NCBI GenBank assembly: GCA_963728395.1
Contig: CAVSJJ010000008.1
Coordinates: 248,001-312,000, forward strand
DNA from: CAVSJJ01 sp963728395
Lineage (GTDB): Bacteria; Actinomycetota; Actinomycetes; Actinomycetales; Dermatophilaceae
Direction: 5' to 3'
Length of the DNA stretch: 64,000 bases
Numbering within the stretch: position 1 is the first letter of the stretch; every line of letters starts with the position of its first letter. Positions 34,615-42,489 of the stretch are shown here, one piece after another. Made by a program: the position numbers and the translations under genes. The notes beneath the pieces are model-generated. The model saw only the letters and a program-made list of their open reading frames with translations, was not told the origin of the DNA and did not search any database.

Positions 34615-35642
34615 GCGCACCGCCCCGGTCGCTCGCCGCTCTCCCCAAGGCGCACCTGCACCTCCACTTCACCGGCTCGATGCGGATCGAGACGGTCCGC
34701 GACCTGGCCTTTGGCCATGGCCTGCATCTTCCCCCCCAGCTTCTCGAGGACTGGCCGCCGCGCTTCGACGCCGGAGACGAACGGGGCTGGTTCCGTTTCC
34801 AACGGCTCTATGACGCGGCCCGCGCGTGCGTGCGAGGCGAGGCCGACATGCGCCGGATCGTCCGGGAGGCGGCTCTCGCCGACGGAGGGGAGGGGTCCCG
34901 CTGGTTGGAGATCCAGGTCGACCCGACGTCCTACGCGCCGTTCGTCGGCGGGATCACCCCAGCCCTCGAGATCGTGCTCGACGAGGCCCGGTCGGTCTCG
35001 CGCGACCCCACCGCCGCCGCGGTCGGGGTCATCGTCGCGGCGAGCCGGCTGCGCCACCCTCTCGAGGCCCGCACCCTGGCCCGGCTCGCCGCCCGCTACG
35101 CCGGGGACGGCGTTGGCGACGTCATCGGCTTCGGGCTCAGCAACGACGAGCGCCGCGGAGCCACCCCAGAGTTCGGACCTGCCTTCGACATCGCCCGCCG
35201 CGCCGGGCTGGCCCTGGTCCCGCACGCCGGTGAGCTGCTCGGGCCGGCCGCCGTCGAGGCAACCCTCCAGTGGCTACGCCCCCACCGCCTCGGTCACGGG
35301 GTGCGCTCCGTCGAGGACCCCAGGGTGCTCGACCTCGTCGTCGAGGACCGGGTCGCCCTCGAGGTGTGCCCAGGCAGCAACGTCGCCCTCGGGGTCTACG
35401 ACGATCACCGCGCGGTGCCGCTGCGCGCGCTCCTCGATGCCGGAGCCGTCGTCGCTCTCGGCGCGGACGACCCCCTCATCTTCGGCAGCCGCCTCCTCGC
35501 CCAGTACGAGACGGCCCGTCGCGTCCATGGCCTCGACGATGCCGCCCTGGCCGCACTCGCCCGCTCCTCGTTCGCGGCGAGTCGGGCGCCCGCCGAGGTG
35601 CGGAAGACCGCTCTGGCCGACATCGACGCCTGGCTCCAGTAG
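34611..35642 (+). CDS. adenosine deaminase family protein
   Basis: 343 residues from GTG 34611. The metal-dependent amidohydrolase barrel shows the zinc motif HLHLHFTG near residue 16, the catalytic HAGE near 204, the zinc His in HGVRSVED near 227, CPGSNVALGVYDDH and the zinc Asp in GADDPLIFG near 286. All key residues of adenosine/adenine deaminases are present. It converts adenosine or a related aminopurine to the hydroxy form in purine salvage; exact substrate not certain. Confidence 0.88.
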   Translation: MSAPPRSLAALPKAHLHLHFTGSMRIETVRDLAFGHGLHLPPQLLEDWPPRFDAGDERGWFRFQRLYDAARACVRGEADMRRIVREAALADGGEGSRWLEIQVDPTSYAPFVGGITPALEIVLDEARSVSRDPTAAAVGVIVAASRLRHPLEARTLARLAARYAGDGVGDVIGFGLSNDERRGATPEFGPAFDIARRAGLALVPHAGELLGPAAVEATLQWLRPHRLGHGVRSVEDPRVLDLVVEDRVALEVCPGSNVALGVYDDHRAVPLRALLDAGAVVALGADDPLIFGSRLLAQYETARRVHGLDDAALAALARSSFAASRAPAEVRKTALADIDAWLQ

Positions 35643-36056
35643 AACGTCGGTCCGGCCACCGGCCACCGGCAGACCGCCCCCCGCGCCCGCCAACCAGAGC
35701 CCGCCCAGGGACTCCGGGATGCGTCACCACGGGAAGCATGGATCCTCTCGCGACCCAACGCGGGCAGGAATGCGGGTAGATGGGTCCCCGTGGGAGCCAT
35801 GGGTCACTGGCTGACCCATCCCGGAGCCGGCACGCGGAGGGTGGCGGGCGTAGGGGTCGACGGGCGGCTCGGCCCAGGGATCGGTTCGCTCCAGTGTCGG
35901 TTCGCTCCAGGTGGCGTACCACCGCCAGGGTCCCCGCCGCCGGCCTGGGTCCGAGCATCCGGCCCGCCGTCCACAGGCCGAGGCGCCGGATCGTGCCCGT
36001 CCACAGGCGGTGGGGACCGGGTTCCGCGCGGCAGCGGGGGCCCGCAGTCTCAACTC
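35643..36056. other. non-coding gap with direct and inverted repeats
   Basis: No convincing gene. It holds a hairpin with 8-bp arms (35799-35806, 35812-35819) and a 14-bp direct repeat TCGGTTCGCTCCAG at 35881-35894 and 35897-35910. The repeat lies 150 nt upstream of an HTH regulator gene and could be its binding site. Confidence 0.5.
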
Positions 36057-36626
36057 ATGACGGAGCACGAGTTCTGCGACCGCCCGGCTGAGCCGAGTGG
36101 TGTGCAAGAGGCCAAGGGTGTGCAAGAGGCGAGGGCGGCGCTGACCGTCGCCGACGCCGTCGGGTTGGCCCTGCGCGCCCACCGGCGCGCGGTGGGGATG
36201 AGCCAGCGTGACTATGCGGGCTACCGGGGTTGGTCCCACGCCAGGGTGGCCCGTCTGGAGGCGAAGGCCGGCGGCCTGAAGCTCGCCGATGTCATCGAGG
36301 CGCTGGAGCCGACGGGCTTCCGGCTGGCTCTCGTGCAGGAGGCGCCCGACGAGCCACCCACCCCGACCCACCCCGGGGCCGCCCTTGCCTGGGGCGGGGC
36401 TCCCCGCGGGGTGAGCGAACCGCGGCCGTCCGGTCACCGCCGGCTGCGGGAGGTGACCCCCGAGGCATGGGAGGCCGCCGAGCTCGTCGCGCGGGTCCGG
36501 GGCGGGTGGCGCCGGTTCCCGGGGCACCTGGTGGCGCGCCCGACCGAGCATGGTCCGCGGTGGTGGATCAACGGCGAGGCGACCTGGGCATATGCGGTGC
36601 CCCCGGAGTGGACGACCGCGGGTTGA
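36057..36626 (+). CDS. XRE-type helix-turn-helix protein
   Basis: 189 residues from ATG 36057. Residues about 35-90 (AVGLALRAHRRAVGMSQRDYAGYRGWSHARVARLEAKAG) form an XRE/Cro helix-turn-helix. The remainder is not recognised: a Pro/Gly linker and a basic, Trp-rich segment, RRLREVTPEAWEAAELVARVRGGWRRFP. A 13-nt direct repeat near the start codes for two VQEA units. No restriction or toxin partner adjoins it. Convergent with murB, 37 nt apart. Confidence 0.75.
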   Translation: MTEHEFCDRPAEPSGVQEAKGVQEARAALTVADAVGLALRAHRRAVGMSQRDYAGYRGWSHARVARLEAKAGGLKLADVIEALEPTGFRLALVQEAPDEPPTPTHPGAALAWGGAPRGVSEPRPSGHRRLREVTPEAWEAAELVARVRGGWRRFPGHLVARPTEHGPRWWINGEATWAYAVPPEWTTAG

Positions 36627-36663
36627 CTGCCCGGGAAGACGGTCGGCCGCAGGCCGGTCGGGG

Positions 36664-37755
36664 TCAGAGCTGCCCGCCGACGAGCACGGGCTCGTTGACG
36701 AGGGTGACGCCGAATCGCGCGGCCACGCCGTCGCGCACCGTCCGCGCCAACGCGATGACGTCCGAGGCGGTCGCGTCGCCCCGGTTGGTGAGAGCGAGGG
36801 AGTGCTTGGTCGACACGGCGGCCGGGCCGGGCATCCCGAAGCCCTTGCCGAAGCCGGCACGCTCGATGAGCCAGGCGGCGCTCGTCTTGACCCGGCCGTC
36901 GGGCTCGGGGAACGCGGGCAGGCGCGCGGCCTCCTCCGCCCCGAGAGCGGCCTCGACCCGGGCGCGGAGCGCGTCGACCTGCGTCCAGGACAGGATCGGG
37001 TTGGTGAAGAACGACCCACAGCTCCAGGTGTCGTGGTCGTCGGGGTCGAGGACCATCCCCCGCAGCCGCCGCTGGGCGAGGACGGCCTCACGTGCCTCCG
37101 CGAGCGGGACCCGGGCCCCGAGCGCGACATCGAGCTGGCGAGCGAGGTCGGCATAGCCGATGGGGGCGGACAGGTCGCCGACGACGAGCTGGAACGTCGT
37201 CTCGAGGACGACGTAGCGGCCGGACGGACCGAGCGGGGAGGTCTTGAACAATGACGTGCGGTAGCCGAACCCGCAGTCGGCGTTCGCGAGAGTCCGGACC
37301 CGCTGCTCGCGACGGTCCCAGACGCGGACCGAGGCCAGGGTCGCCGACACCTCCTGACCGTAGGCGCCGACGTTCTGCACCGGCGTCGCCCCGACCGACC
37401 CCGGGATCCCTGACAGGGCCTCGATCCCGGTCCACCCCTCCGCGACCGCCCGGAGCACGAGGTGGTCCCACACCTCGCCGGCGGCGACGCGAACCAGGGC
37501 ACCGCCGCAGTAGTCGACCGACTCCACGTCCAGCCCCCGGGTCGCGACGTGGACGACGGTGCCGGCGAACCCCTCGTCGGCGAGGACGAGGTTCGACCCG
37601 CCACCGACCACGAGGAGCGGCTCGTCGGCATCGTCCGCCTCACGCACGGCGTCGACGATGTCGTCGATCGTCTCGGCCTCGACGAGCCGCCGGGCCGGGC
37701 CGCCCACGCGCATCGTCGTGAGCCCCGCGAGCGGGGCCTGGACGCTCTCGCGCAT
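36664..37755 (-). CDS. murB: UDP-N-acetylenolpyruvoylglucosamine reductase
   Basis: 363 residues. FAD-binding domain with TTMRVGGPARRLVEA and LLVVGGGSNLVLADEGFAGTVVH, then IPGSVGATPVQNVGAYGQEV and the catalytic-loop CGSFFTNPIL, in which Ser is the usual proton donor; SAAWLIERAGFGKG and STKHSLALTNRGDAT complete the type I MurB fold. It makes UDP-MurNAc for peptidoglycan. The start codon overlaps the preceding MaoC stop by one base. Confidence 0.95.
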   Translation of the reverse strand: MRESVQAPLAGLTTMRVGGPARRLVEAETIDDIVDAVREADDADEPLLVVGGGSNLVLADEGFAGTVVHVATRGLDVESVDYCGGALVRVAAGEVWDHLVLRAVAEGWTGIEALSGIPGSVGATPVQNVGAYGQEVSATLASVRVWDRREQRVRTLANADCGFGYRTSLFKTSPLGPSGRYVVLETTFQLVVGDLSAPIGYADLARQLDVALGARVPLAEAREAVLAQRRLRGMVLDPDDHDTWSCGSFFTNPILSWTQVDALRARVEAALGAEEAARLPAFPEPDGRVKTSAAWLIERAGFGKGFGMPGPAAVSTKHSLALTNRGDATASDVIALARTVRDGVAARFGVTLVNEPVLVGGQL

Positions 37756-38186
37756 CAGTCGAGTCGGACGACGGCGGCGCAGCGGCCGAGGACCTTCTCG
37801 CCCCCGCTCGTCACGGCCACGTCGAGGCTCACCCGCCCGGTCTGCGCGTCGACGGCCCGGACGACCGCCTCGACGACGATCTCGGCGCCCTCGACCGGGA
37901 CGACGACCGGCTTGGTGAACCGGGTGCCGAACTCGACGACGCGACCGGGGTCACCCGCCCAGTCCGCCACGACAGCCCCCGTCGCGCCCATCGTCCACAT
38001 CCCGTGGGCGATGACGTCGGGCAGCCCGACACTCTTGGCGAAGCCCGCGTCCTGGTGGATCGGGTTGCCGTCGAGGGAGACCTCAGCGTATCGGACGAGC
38101 GTCTCCCGGGTGACCGGGATCGTCACGGGGCCGACCATGTCACCGACGGACACCTCGGCGACCTTGCGCACCTGATCGGCGGGCAT
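37755..38186 (-). CDS. MaoC-like dehydratase, HadB type
   Basis: 143 residues from ATG 38186. Hot-dog fold with the hydratase 2 motif LVRYAEVSLDGNPIHQDAGFAKSVGLPDVIAHGMWTMG, where Asp and His of the D-x-N-P-x-H motif are catalytic. Equivalent to mycobacterial HadB, the catalytic half of (3R)-hydroxyacyl-ACP dehydratase. In a genus without mycolates it probably serves general fatty acid synthesis. Confidence 0.9.
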   Translation of the reverse strand: MPADQVRKVAEVSVGDMVGPVTIPVTRETLVRYAEVSLDGNPIHQDAGFAKSVGLPDVIAHGMWTMGATGAVVADWAGDPGRVVEFGTRFTKPVVVPVEGAEIVVEAVVRAVDAQTGRVSLDVAVTSGGEKVLGRCAAVVRLD

Positions 38187-38188
38187 CC

Positions 38189-38635
38189 TCACTCCCCTCC
38201 TCGGACGACGATCGTCGACACCGACGTGCAGACGGCCTCGCCCTGCAGATCCGTCAGCTCGGTGCGGGTCGTCACCATCGCGTTGGCACCGGCCATCCGG
38301 ACCGTGTCGACGTGGAGGGTTCCGATCAGCTCGTCGCCCGCGGTGATCGGTCGGTGGTGGACGAAGCTCTGCTCGCCGTGCACGACCCGGGAGAAGTCGA
38401 TGCCCGCCTCCGGGTCGCCGATGAGCTGAGCGTCGCACTGCTGGGCGTACCGGACGGCGAGGGTCGGCGGCGCGACGACGCCGGCGTAACCCGCCTCGCG
38501 GGCCGCGTCGGGGTCGCTGTGCACCGGGTCGGTCGCCCCGACGGCCTCGGCGAAGGCGGCGACGGTCATGGCGTCGACGGCATACGGGCCGCTGGGCGGG
38601 TAGCTCTTCCCCTGGAAGGCGGTGTTCACGGGCAT
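38189..38635 (-). CDS. MaoC-like dehydratase N-terminal domain protein, HadA type
   Basis: 148 residues. Hot-dog fold of the FAS1-like dehydratase region with SYPPSGPYAVDAMTVAAFAEAVGATDPVHSD and APPTLAVRYAQQ, but no complete catalytic D-x-N-P-x-H set, as expected for the stabilising HadA subunit. It lies 2 nt before hadB in the order rpmG-hadA-hadB known from Mycobacterium, so the pair should form a heterodimer. Confidence 0.88.
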   Translation of the reverse strand: MPVNTAFQGKSYPPSGPYAVDAMTVAAFAEAVGATDPVHSDPDAAREAGYAGVVAPPTLAVRYAQQCDAQLIGDPEAGIDFSRVVHGEQSFVHHRPITAGDELIGTLHVDTVRMAGANAMVTTRTELTDLQGEAVCTSVSTIVVRGGE

Positions 38636-38751
38636 GACGTCACTCTAGGCGCGCGCCGCAGAGACGACGAACCGCCCGGCGCCGAGGTCGGCGCGGGCGG
38701 TGTCGGTATGCCGGGCGGCTGGGACCGTGGGAACGGCCGGCCGCCGCGGGG

Positions 38752-38922
38752 TCAGCGGGTCTCGCGGTGCGACGTGTGCTTCTTGCAGCGCGGGCAGAAC
38801 TTCATCAGCTCGAGACGGTCCGGGTCGTTACGCCGGTTCTTCTTGGTGATGTAGTTGCGCTCCTTGCACTCGGTGCACGCCAAGGTGATCTTGGGGCGGA
38901 CGTCGGCGCTCTTCGTGGCCAC
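38752..38922 (-). CDS. rpmG: 50S ribosomal protein L33, zinc-binding form
   Basis: 56 residues from GTG 38922: ATKSADVRPKITLACTECKE and LELMKFCPRCKKHTSHRETR. Both CxxC pairs are present, so this is the zinc-containing paralogue. The gene follows tRNA-Thr and tRNA-Met and precedes hadA, the conserved order. Confidence 0.95.
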   Translation of the reverse strand: MATKSADVRPKITLACTECKERNYITKKNRRNDPDRLELMKFCPRCKKHTSHRETR

Positions 38923-39010
38923 GGGGCAACCTGCTCTCGAACGAAACTACGGGTGAACTGCTGCTGGTCGGCGCGCAGGCGCGCGACACCGACACAACAG
39001 GGTACGCGGG

Positions 39011-39027
39011 TTCGGGTATTCCCCGAA
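39011..39027 (-). terminator. small hairpin after tRNA-Met
   Basis: A 6-bp stem (39011-39016 with 39022-39027) and 5-nt loop lie 11 nt downstream of the tRNA-Met 3' end. It may end the tRNA transcript or mark a processing point before rpmG. Confidence 0.35.
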
Positions 39028-39037
39028 ATCGCGGCAG

Positions 39038-39111
39038 TAGCGGGGGCGGGACTCGATCCCGCGACCTCACGATTATGAGTCGTGCGCTCTAACCAGCTGA
39101 GCTACCCCGCC
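39038..39111 (-). tRNA. metT: tRNA-Met (CAT anticodon)
   Basis: 74 nt with acceptor GGCGGGG/CCCCGCT (one G-U pair), D-arm AGCTCAGCTGGTTAGAGC, anticodon stem CACGA/TCGTG with a loop containing CAT, and T-arm GCGGGATCGAGTCCCGC. The paired first base argues for the elongator rather than the initiator. It follows tRNA-Thr. Confidence 0.93.
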
Positions 39112-39155
39112 TCGTGGCCACTCCCGTCGCGCCGAGACGCGACGAACCGGACCAG

Positions 39156-39228
39156 AGCCCCAGTAGGGAATCGAACCCTAGACCTTTTCCTTACCATGGA
39201 AACGCTCTGCCGACTGAGCTACTGGGGC
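39156..39228 (-). tRNA. thrT: tRNA-Thr (GGT anticodon)
   Basis: 73 nt with perfect acceptor GCCCCAG/CTGGGGC, D-arm AGCTCAGTCGGCAGAGC, anticodon stem TTTCC/GGAAA around a loop with GGT, and T-arm TAGGGTTCGATTCCCTA. First of the thrT-metT-rpmG run. Confidence 0.94.
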
Positions 39229-39302
39229 GGCCGTCCCACGCAGGCCGGAGGCCCCCGTGAGTGCGTCGGAGAGACTACACGGTGAGCGCCGCACCGGCGA
39301 AA

Positions 39303-40526
39303 TCAGGCCCGGATGATGTCGTAGCCGTCCGCTCGGAGGGCCGAGAGGACCCGGTCGCAGTGCTCCGGTCCCCGCGTCTCGAGCCGCACGCCGATCTCGA
39401 CCTCGTCGACCCCGATGGTCGAGCCGGTCCGGATGTGCTCGACGTCGAGGACGTTGGCGTCGGCCCGCGCGCAGTCGGCCAGCAGCCGGGCGAGGCTGCC
39501 CGGACTGTCCGGCACCCGGACGGTGAAGGACAGGTAGCGGCCCGCCGCGGCCATGCCGTGCCGAATGATCCGCAGGAGCAGGACGGGGTCGATGTTGCCG
39601 CCGGACAGGACGGCGACGACCGGGCCGTCCCACGGCTCGTCCACGCCCTCGAGCACCCGGGCCACGGCCGCCGCACCCGCCGGCTCGACGACCAGCTTTG
39701 CCCGCTCGAGCAGGAACAGCAGCGCTCGGGACAGGGCCGCCTCGGAGACGGTGTCGACCCGCTCGACGAGGTCCCGGACGATGGGGAAGGTGACCTCACC
39801 CGGCATACCGACGGCGATCCCGTCGGCCATCGTCACCATCCGCTGCGCCGCCACCGGGTGTCCGGCCGCGAGGGAGGGCGGGTATGCCGCGGCCTGCTCG
39901 GCCTGGACGCCGAGGACGCGCACGTCCGGGCGGCGCTCGTGCATGACCGTCGCGATGCCGGACAGCAGCCCTCCCCCGCCGAGGCCGACGACGACGGTGC
40001 GCACGTCCGGGCACTGGTCGAGGATCTCGAGCCCGCAGGTGCCCTGGCCGGCGACGATGTCGCGGTGGTCGAAGGGGTGGATGAGGATCGCGCCCGTCTC
40101 CTCCGCCCACGCCCGGGCGTGGACGAGGCTCTCGTCGAGGGTGGTGCCGACCTGCTCGATCGTCGCGCCGTAGGCGGTCGTCGCGGCGAGCTTCGGCATC
40201 GGGGCGCGCACCGGCATGTAGACCTTGGCGGCGATGCCGAGCATCTGCGCGGCGAGCGCGACGCCCTGGGCGTGGTTGCCCGCGCTGGCGGCGACGACCC
40301 CGCGGGCCTTCTCCTCGGCGCTGAGCCGCGACATCCGGGTGTACGCGCCGCGGATCTTGAACGATCCGGCCCGCTGCAGGTTCTCGCACTTGAGGTAGAC
40401 CTCGGTGCCCACCCGTTCGGACAGGCTGCGGTTGTACTTCAGCGGCGTCGGCCGGATGACCCGGTCGAGCACCTCCTGAGCGAGGAGGACGTCGGCCAGG
40501 GTCACCGGCACTGGTGAGGTGGTCAC
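39303..40526 (-). CDS. ilvA: threonine ammonia-lyase (biosynthetic type with C-terminal ACT domain)
   Basis: 407 residues from GTG 40526. Fold type II PLP enzyme: PTPLKYNRSLSERVG, the PLP lysine in RAGSFKIRGAYT, the phosphate-binding ASAGNHAQGVA and GLGGGGLLSG, and SGGNIDP. Residues about 330-407 form a regulatory ACT domain (FTVRVPDSPGSLARLLADCA). It converts threonine to 2-oxobutanoate and ammonia, the entry to isoleucine synthesis. Confidence 0.94.
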   Translation of the reverse strand: MTTSPVPVTLADVLLAQEVLDRVIRPTPLKYNRSLSERVGTEVYLKCENLQRAGSFKIRGAYTRMSRLSAEEKARGVVAASAGNHAQGVALAAQMLGIAAKVYMPVRAPMPKLAATTAYGATIEQVGTTLDESLVHARAWAEETGAILIHPFDHRDIVAGQGTCGLEILDQCPDVRTVVVGLGGGGLLSGIATVMHERRPDVRVLGVQAEQAAAYPPSLAAGHPVAAQRMVTMADGIAVGMPGEVTFPIVRDLVERVDTVSEAALSRALLFLLERAKLVVEPAGAAAVARVLEGVDEPWDGPVVAVLSGGNIDPVLLLRIIRHGMAAAGRYLSFTVRVPDSPGSLARLLADCARADANVLDVEHIRTGSTIGVDEVEIGVRLETRGPEHCDRVLSALRADGYDIIRA

Positions 40527-40599
40527 CCCGCGAGGCTAGCGCCCCGGACCTGGTGGCCCGGACCGGTCGCCCCCGGATCCGGCTGGCCCGGACCGGCCC

Positions 40600-41451
40600 T
40601 CACGACGAGGTCCGCTTGATGAAGGCGCGCAGCGCGAGCGGGGCGAGGATGAGCGAGAGGCCGACCGACCACAGTACGGTCGTGATGATGGGGTGCTGGA
40701 GCGGCAGCTGGGCGTCGGCGGGGAGCGGGAAACCCTCGTTGTCCCACAGCTCGCGCATCGCCTGGACGAGCGCGCTGATCGGGTTCCACTCGGCGATGAC
40801 CCGCAGCCACGTCGGCATGCCCTCGGGCCGGGCGAAGGTGTTGGCGAGGAAGGTGATCGGGAAGACCGTCACGAACATGACGCCCTGCACCGCCTCGACC
40901 GAGCGAAGCCTGGAGCCGATGAGGATCCCGATCCAGATCATCGAGAAGCCGAAGAGGAGGAGGAGGGCATAGCCGATCAGACCGCGCACGATCCCGTCGT
41001 GGATCCGCCAGCCGATGACCAGGCCGGTCAGCGACATGACGACGACGCCGATCATCGAGTGGATGAGGCTGGAGACGCTACGCGCGACGAGGATCGAGGA
41101 CTTGTGGATCGGCAGCGAACGCAGCCGGTCCACGATCCCCTTGCCGATGTCGGAGTTGAGCCCGATGGCGACGACGAAGGAGCTGAACGCCATCGTCTGG
41201 GCCATGATCCCCGGCAGGAGCCACTCCTTGTAGTTCACCCCCGGGATCTGGATCGACCCGCCGAAGACATAGGCGAAGAGGAGGACGAACATCACCGGCT
41301 GGATCGTCACATCGGTGAGCATCTCCGGCATCCGCTTGATGTGGGTGAGGTTGCGGCGCACGAGCGAGAGGATCTGGCGGGTGCGGCCCGCCCCCGACGC
41401 GGTCGGCCTCGTCGCGGGGGCCAGGCTGATCCGGGCGGCGTCGGTGGTCAC
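40600..41451 (-). CDS. ABC-2 type permease (DrrB-like)
   Basis: 283 residues from GTG 41451 with a 4-nt GTGA overlap with the ATPase gene. Six hydrophobic helices; the segment ENREGIVDR-like NSDIGKGIVDRLRSLPI and the end LWNPISALVQAMRELW-like EWNPISALVQAMRELWDNEGF define the ABC-2 daunorubicin-resistance permease family. It exports hydrophobic drugs or polyketides with the ATPase. Confidence 0.9.
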   Translation of the reverse strand: MTTDAARISLAPATRPTASGAGRTRQILSLVRRNLTHIKRMPEMLTDVTIQPVMFVLLFAYVFGGSIQIPGVNYKEWLLPGIMAQTMAFSSFVVAIGLNSDIGKGIVDRLRSLPIHKSSILVARSVSSLIHSMIGVVVMSLTGLVIGWRIHDGIVRGLIGYALLLLFGFSMIWIGILIGSRLRSVEAVQGVMFVTVFPITFLANTFARPEGMPTWLRVIAEWNPISALVQAMRELWDNEGFPLPADAQLPLQHPIITTVLWSVGLSLILAPLALRAFIKRTSS

Positions 41452-42443
41452 GCGATCATCTCCTTCTCGGTCTCGGGCTCGTCGGAGCCGGCGTCGTCGG
41501 CGCCCGCCTCGGCCCGGTGTCCGGTGAGGTGGAGGAAGACGTCGTCGAGGCTCGGGCGCTGGAGGCCGATGTCATCGACCTCGATGCCGACGGACTCGAG
41601 CCGGCTCGCGATCCGGGTGAGTGATCCCGCCCCCTCGGCGGGAGCGCTGAGGTGCCGCGCGGCCTGGTCGGCGTGGACCTCGCCGACCTCGGACCGGACG
41701 ATCTCCTCGGCCTCGGCGAACCGCTCGGCGCGGGAGACGGTGATGACGAGGCTGGCGGCCCCCGACTGGTCCTTCAGCTCCAGCGGCGTGCCCTCGGCGA
41801 TGATCTGCCCCCGGTCGACAACGGCGATCCGGTCGGCGAGCTGGTCGGCCTCGTCGAGGTACTGCGTCGTCAGCAGGAGCGTCGTCCCCTCGCGGACGAG
41901 GTCGCGCAGGACGCCCCACAGGTCGACCCGGCTGCGCGGGTCGAGACCGGTCGTCGGCTCGTCGAGGAAGAGGACCGGCGGCGCGGCGATGAGGCTCACC
42001 GCGAGGTCGAGGCGTCGGCGCATGCCCCCGGAATAGTCCTTGACGACCCGGGTCGCGGCGTCGGCGAGGTCGAACCGCTCGAGGAGGTCCTCGGTCATCG
42101 TCCGCACCCGGCCCCGCGGCAGGCCGTACAGCTCGCCGATGAGGCGCAGGTTCTCCCGGCCGGTCAGCAGCTCGTCGACGGTGGCCGACTGGGCGGTGAG
42201 GCCCATCGCCGCACGGACCGCGCCGGGCTCGCGCCGCACGTCGTGGCCGGCGACCCGGCCGACCCCGCTCGTGGGGGTGGTGAGCGTCGTCATCATCCGG
42301 ACCGTGGTGGTCTTGCCCGCGCCGTTCGGGCCGAGCAGACCGAAGACGGTGCCCTCGGGCACCGTGAAGCTCACGTGGTCGACCGCGGTGAAGTCACCGA
42401 ACCGCTTGACGAGGTCGACCGCCTCGATGGCTGGGGTGGACAT
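41448..42443 (-). CDS. daunorubicin-resistance-type ABC ATPase (DrrA-like)
   Basis: 331 residues. Walker A GPNGAGKTTT, Q-loop TAQSATVDELLTGRENL, signature YSGGMRRRLDLAVSL, Walker B VLFLDEPTTGLD and switch LTTQYLDEADQLADRI. The C-terminal extension with LQRPSLDDVFLHLTGHRAE is the DrrA-specific domain that holds the permease. No biosynthetic cluster adjoins, so it is probably for self-protection or general efflux. Confidence 0.93.
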   Translation of the reverse strand: MSTPAIEAVDLVKRFGDFTAVDHVSFTVPEGTVFGLLGPNGAGKTTTVRMMTTLTTPTSGVGRVAGHDVRREPGAVRAAMGLTAQSATVDELLTGRENLRLIGELYGLPRGRVRTMTEDLLERFDLADAATRVVKDYSGGMRRRLDLAVSLIAAPPVLFLDEPTTGLDPRSRVDLWGVLRDLVREGTTLLLTTQYLDEADQLADRIAVVDRGQIIAEGTPLELKDQSGAASLVITVSRAERFAEAEEIVRSEVGEVHADQAARHLSAPAEGAGSLTRIASRLESVGIEVDDIGLQRPSLDDVFLHLTGHRAEAGADDAGSDEPETEKEMIA

Positions 42444-42489
42444 AGGACGACCTTAGTTGGGGCCGCCGACACCGCTCGACCGGTTTTGG

